Below are positions 37,554 to 38,155 of a DNA stretch of 38,155 nt, piece after piece. Where the stretch lies: assembly GCA_019694315.1 (NCBI GenBank), contig JAIBCE010000034.1:1-38155 (forward strand), in the 5' to 3' direction. The notes below the pieces were generated by a model. That model was given only the letters and a program-made list of their open reading frames with translations. It ran no database searches and was not told the origin of the DNA. The number at the start of each line of letters is the position of its first letter. The stretch's first letter is position 1. Source of the DNA: Sandaracinaceae bacterium (lineage in GTDB: Bacteria > Myxococcota_A > Polyangia > Polyangiales > Sandaracinaceae). The position numbers and the translations under genes are program-made.

Positions 37554-38155
37554 GCGCAACCACGATAGCGCGCCCCCCGCCGGGCGCCCCCTATCGCAGC
37601 GGCTTGACGTCCGCCAGCGTCCGGCGTATCCAACGCGCCCTTCGCAAGAAGGCTCACCGAGAGGTGGGTGCCGCGCGGAAGTGGCGGAATTGGCAGACGC
37701 ACTGGATTCAGGTTCCAGCGGGGTAACACTCGTGCGGGTTCAAGTCCCGCCTTCCGCAGACTGAGAGAATTCGGGGAGTTGCGACCACGGTCGCAGCTCC
37801 CCGAGTTCATTTCGGAGAGGGCGTTTCTCACCACTATCTCACCAGTATTCTGGTGAGCGTCGCGGTGGGCCGCTGGTGGCTCCTCCGCACCCTCGCTGCC
37901 GACCGGATCGCCGCCCACCGCGCGGAGCACCTCGCGGGCCGCGCGCTGCCGCGGGCGGGCATAGATCGCAGTCGTCGTCAGGTGCTTGTGCCCGAGCAGG
38001 TACGCGACGCCCACGAGGTTGTCGGCCCGCGAGGCGAGGTGCGTCGCGCGTGCGTGTCGAAACGCGTGGTTGGTGATGCGCGCGGCGCGATCGGCGCTGA
38101 GGCCTGCTGCGCGCGCCGCACGGCGCAGCGCATCGCGCAGATCGCGCTGCCCGAA
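37550..38155 (-). CDS. Tyrosine-recombinase (phage-type integrase), C-terminal part; start lies beyond the window
   Basis: The frame is open from the right edge (38155) to a TGA at 37550-37552. It carries the integrase catalytic region: ITNHAFRHARATHLASRAD (the H-x-x-R box), then VAYLLGHKHLTTTAIYARPR with the second His and the Tyr nucleophile. The conserved part ends near AAREVLRAVGG, about 60 residues after the H-x-x-R box. The frame then continues, without a stop, through the terminator hairpin and the antisense of tRNA-Leu (GLEPARVLPRWNLNP) and ends overlapping the ATG of the lipoprotein gene. The tail is probably not functional sequence. The enzyme points toward the tRNA, as expected for an element inserted at the tRNA 3' end, with its body to the right. 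Confidence 0.8.
   Translation of the reverse strand, partial: FGQRDLRDALRRAARAAGLSADRAARITNHAFRHARATHLASRADNLVGVAYLLGHKHLTTTAIYARPRQRAAREVLRAVGGDPVGSEGAEEPPAAHRDAHQNTGEIVVRNALSEMNSGSCDRGRNSPNSLSLRKAGLEPARVLPRWNLNPVRLPIPPLPRGTHLSVSLLAKGALDTPDAGGRQAAAIGGARRGARYRGCA
37563..37596. promoter_or_regulatory. Inverted repeat upstream of the MopE-motif lipoprotein gene
   Basis: CGATAG (37563-37568) and CTATCG (37591-37596) are complementary and enclose a GC-rich core (CGCCC/GGGCG). The hairpin sits immediately upstream of the minus-strand start at 37553 and next to the tRNA promoter. It may be a leader hairpin, an operator, or a stop for transcripts from the integrase side. Confidence 0.35.
37604..37632 (+). 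promoter_or_regulatory. Probable sigma-70-type promoter of tRNA-Leu
   Basis: TTGACG (37604-37609, one mismatch to -35) is followed after 17 nt by TATCCA (37627-37632, weak -10). The start would be near 37640, about 35 nt before the tRNA. The spacing is right; the -10 is poor. Confidence 0.4.
37675..37758 (+). tRNA. tRNA-Leu (anticodon CAG)
   Basis: The 7-bp acceptor stem GCGGAAG/CTTCCGC pairs perfectly. D-loop sequence AATTGGCAGACGC follows. The anticodon stem CTGGA/TCCAG surrounds loop TTCAGGT, giving CAG, which reads CUG (Leu). A long variable arm (GGGGTAACACTCGTG) is typical of class II tRNA-Leu. The T-arm is GCGGG-TTCAAGT-CCCGC. The discriminator is A and no CCA is encoded. Length is 84 nt. 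It is the likely integration site for the adjacent integrase-bearing element. Confidence 0.95.
37768..37807. terminator. Terminator-like hairpin after tRNA-Leu
   Basis: AATTCGGGGAGTTGCGAC (37768-37785) pairs with GTCGCAGCTCCCCGAGTT (37790-37807) around CACG, with two T-G wobbles. It begins 10 nt after the tRNA and is followed by the T-rich CATTTC. It is placed as a terminator of the tRNA, or as part of the attachment region. Confidence 0.7.
37826..37857. promoter_or_regulatory. Direct and inverted TCTCACCA repeats beside tRNA-Leu (possible integrase-binding sites)
   Basis: TCTCACCA occurs at 37826-37833 and 37837-37844, an 11-bp period (one helical turn). CTCACCAG (37838-37845) then repeats inverted as CTGGTGAG (37850-37857) around TATT. 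This local clustering within 100 bp of the tRNA 3' end, in AT-richer DNA, fits tyrosine-recombinase binding sites. Confidence 0.4.

Noticed and set aside
37550..37758. Functional protein domain encoded opposite tRNA-Leu
   Set aside because: The GLEPARVLPRWNLNP-type sequence is simply the complement of the tRNA. It is treated as read-through of the integrase frame, not as a domain.

Overview
The window is a piece of a very GC-rich bacterial chromosome. It carries many lipoproteins with long Asp/Ala-rich linkers, a MYXO-CTERM-like tail, HRDVSPDN-type Ser/Thr kinases, AgmX-like C-terminal domains and MopE-type Cys/Asp repeats. This combination points to a Myxococcota (Polyangia) genome, possibly Sandaracinaceae. 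That placement is inference from protein style; no rRNA is present.

Layout. 1-7.1 kb (+): the tail of a short-chain dehydrogenase, a YfhO-like membrane protein, a membrane-anchored propeller-like protein, a lipoprotein, and a Cys-rich MYXO-CTERM-like protein overlapping an MsbA-type ABC exporter. 7.1-9.6 kb (-): an alpha/beta hydrolase, an unrecognised 355-aa protein and a DMT_6 (DUF486) membrane protein. 9.7-13.9 kb: an acyl-chain handling group made of a double-hotdog thioesterase, a 4'-phosphopantetheinyl transferase, a second (opposite-strand) acyl-ACP thioesterase-like protein and a fatty-acid CoA/AMP ligase. 13.9-15.3 kb: a secreted protein of unknown function. 15.4-18.8 kb (-): a recQ-led operon with two paralogous secreted proteins. 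18.9-20.6 kb (+): two NAD(P)-binding Rossmann proteins. 20.7-26.1 kb (+): a likely iron-acquisition operon preceded by two Fur-box-like sites and encoding a delta-60 repeat lipoprotein, an imelysin-like lipoprotein and a FecA-like TonB-dependent receptor with an N-terminal Ser-Asp repeat. 26.2-31 kb: a second alpha/beta hydrolase (-), a HEAT-like lipoprotein, and a hybrid histidine kinase with two tandem globin sensor domains. 31-35.8 kb: a copper type II monooxygenase-like lipoprotein with a CX4CH motif (-), a Ser/Thr kinase with a 21-copy pentapeptide stalk, a PPC-like lipoprotein, and an intergenic tandem repeat. 35.8-38.2 kb: a MopE-motif propeller lipoprotein (-), tRNA-Leu(CAG), and the C-terminal part of a tyrosine integrase pointing at that tRNA, probably the edge of an integrated element that continues past the window.

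The most unusual sequence-level signal is the decamer GACTGGCACC, found as tandem arrays at three separate loci. In two genes the period is a multiple of three (12 and 15 bp); in one intergenic region it is 12/13 bp. Other points worth following are the double-globin kinase with overlapping inverted repeats in its leader, the integrase frame that reads through the antisense of the tRNA, and the Fur-like iron operon with its Ser-Asp receptor.
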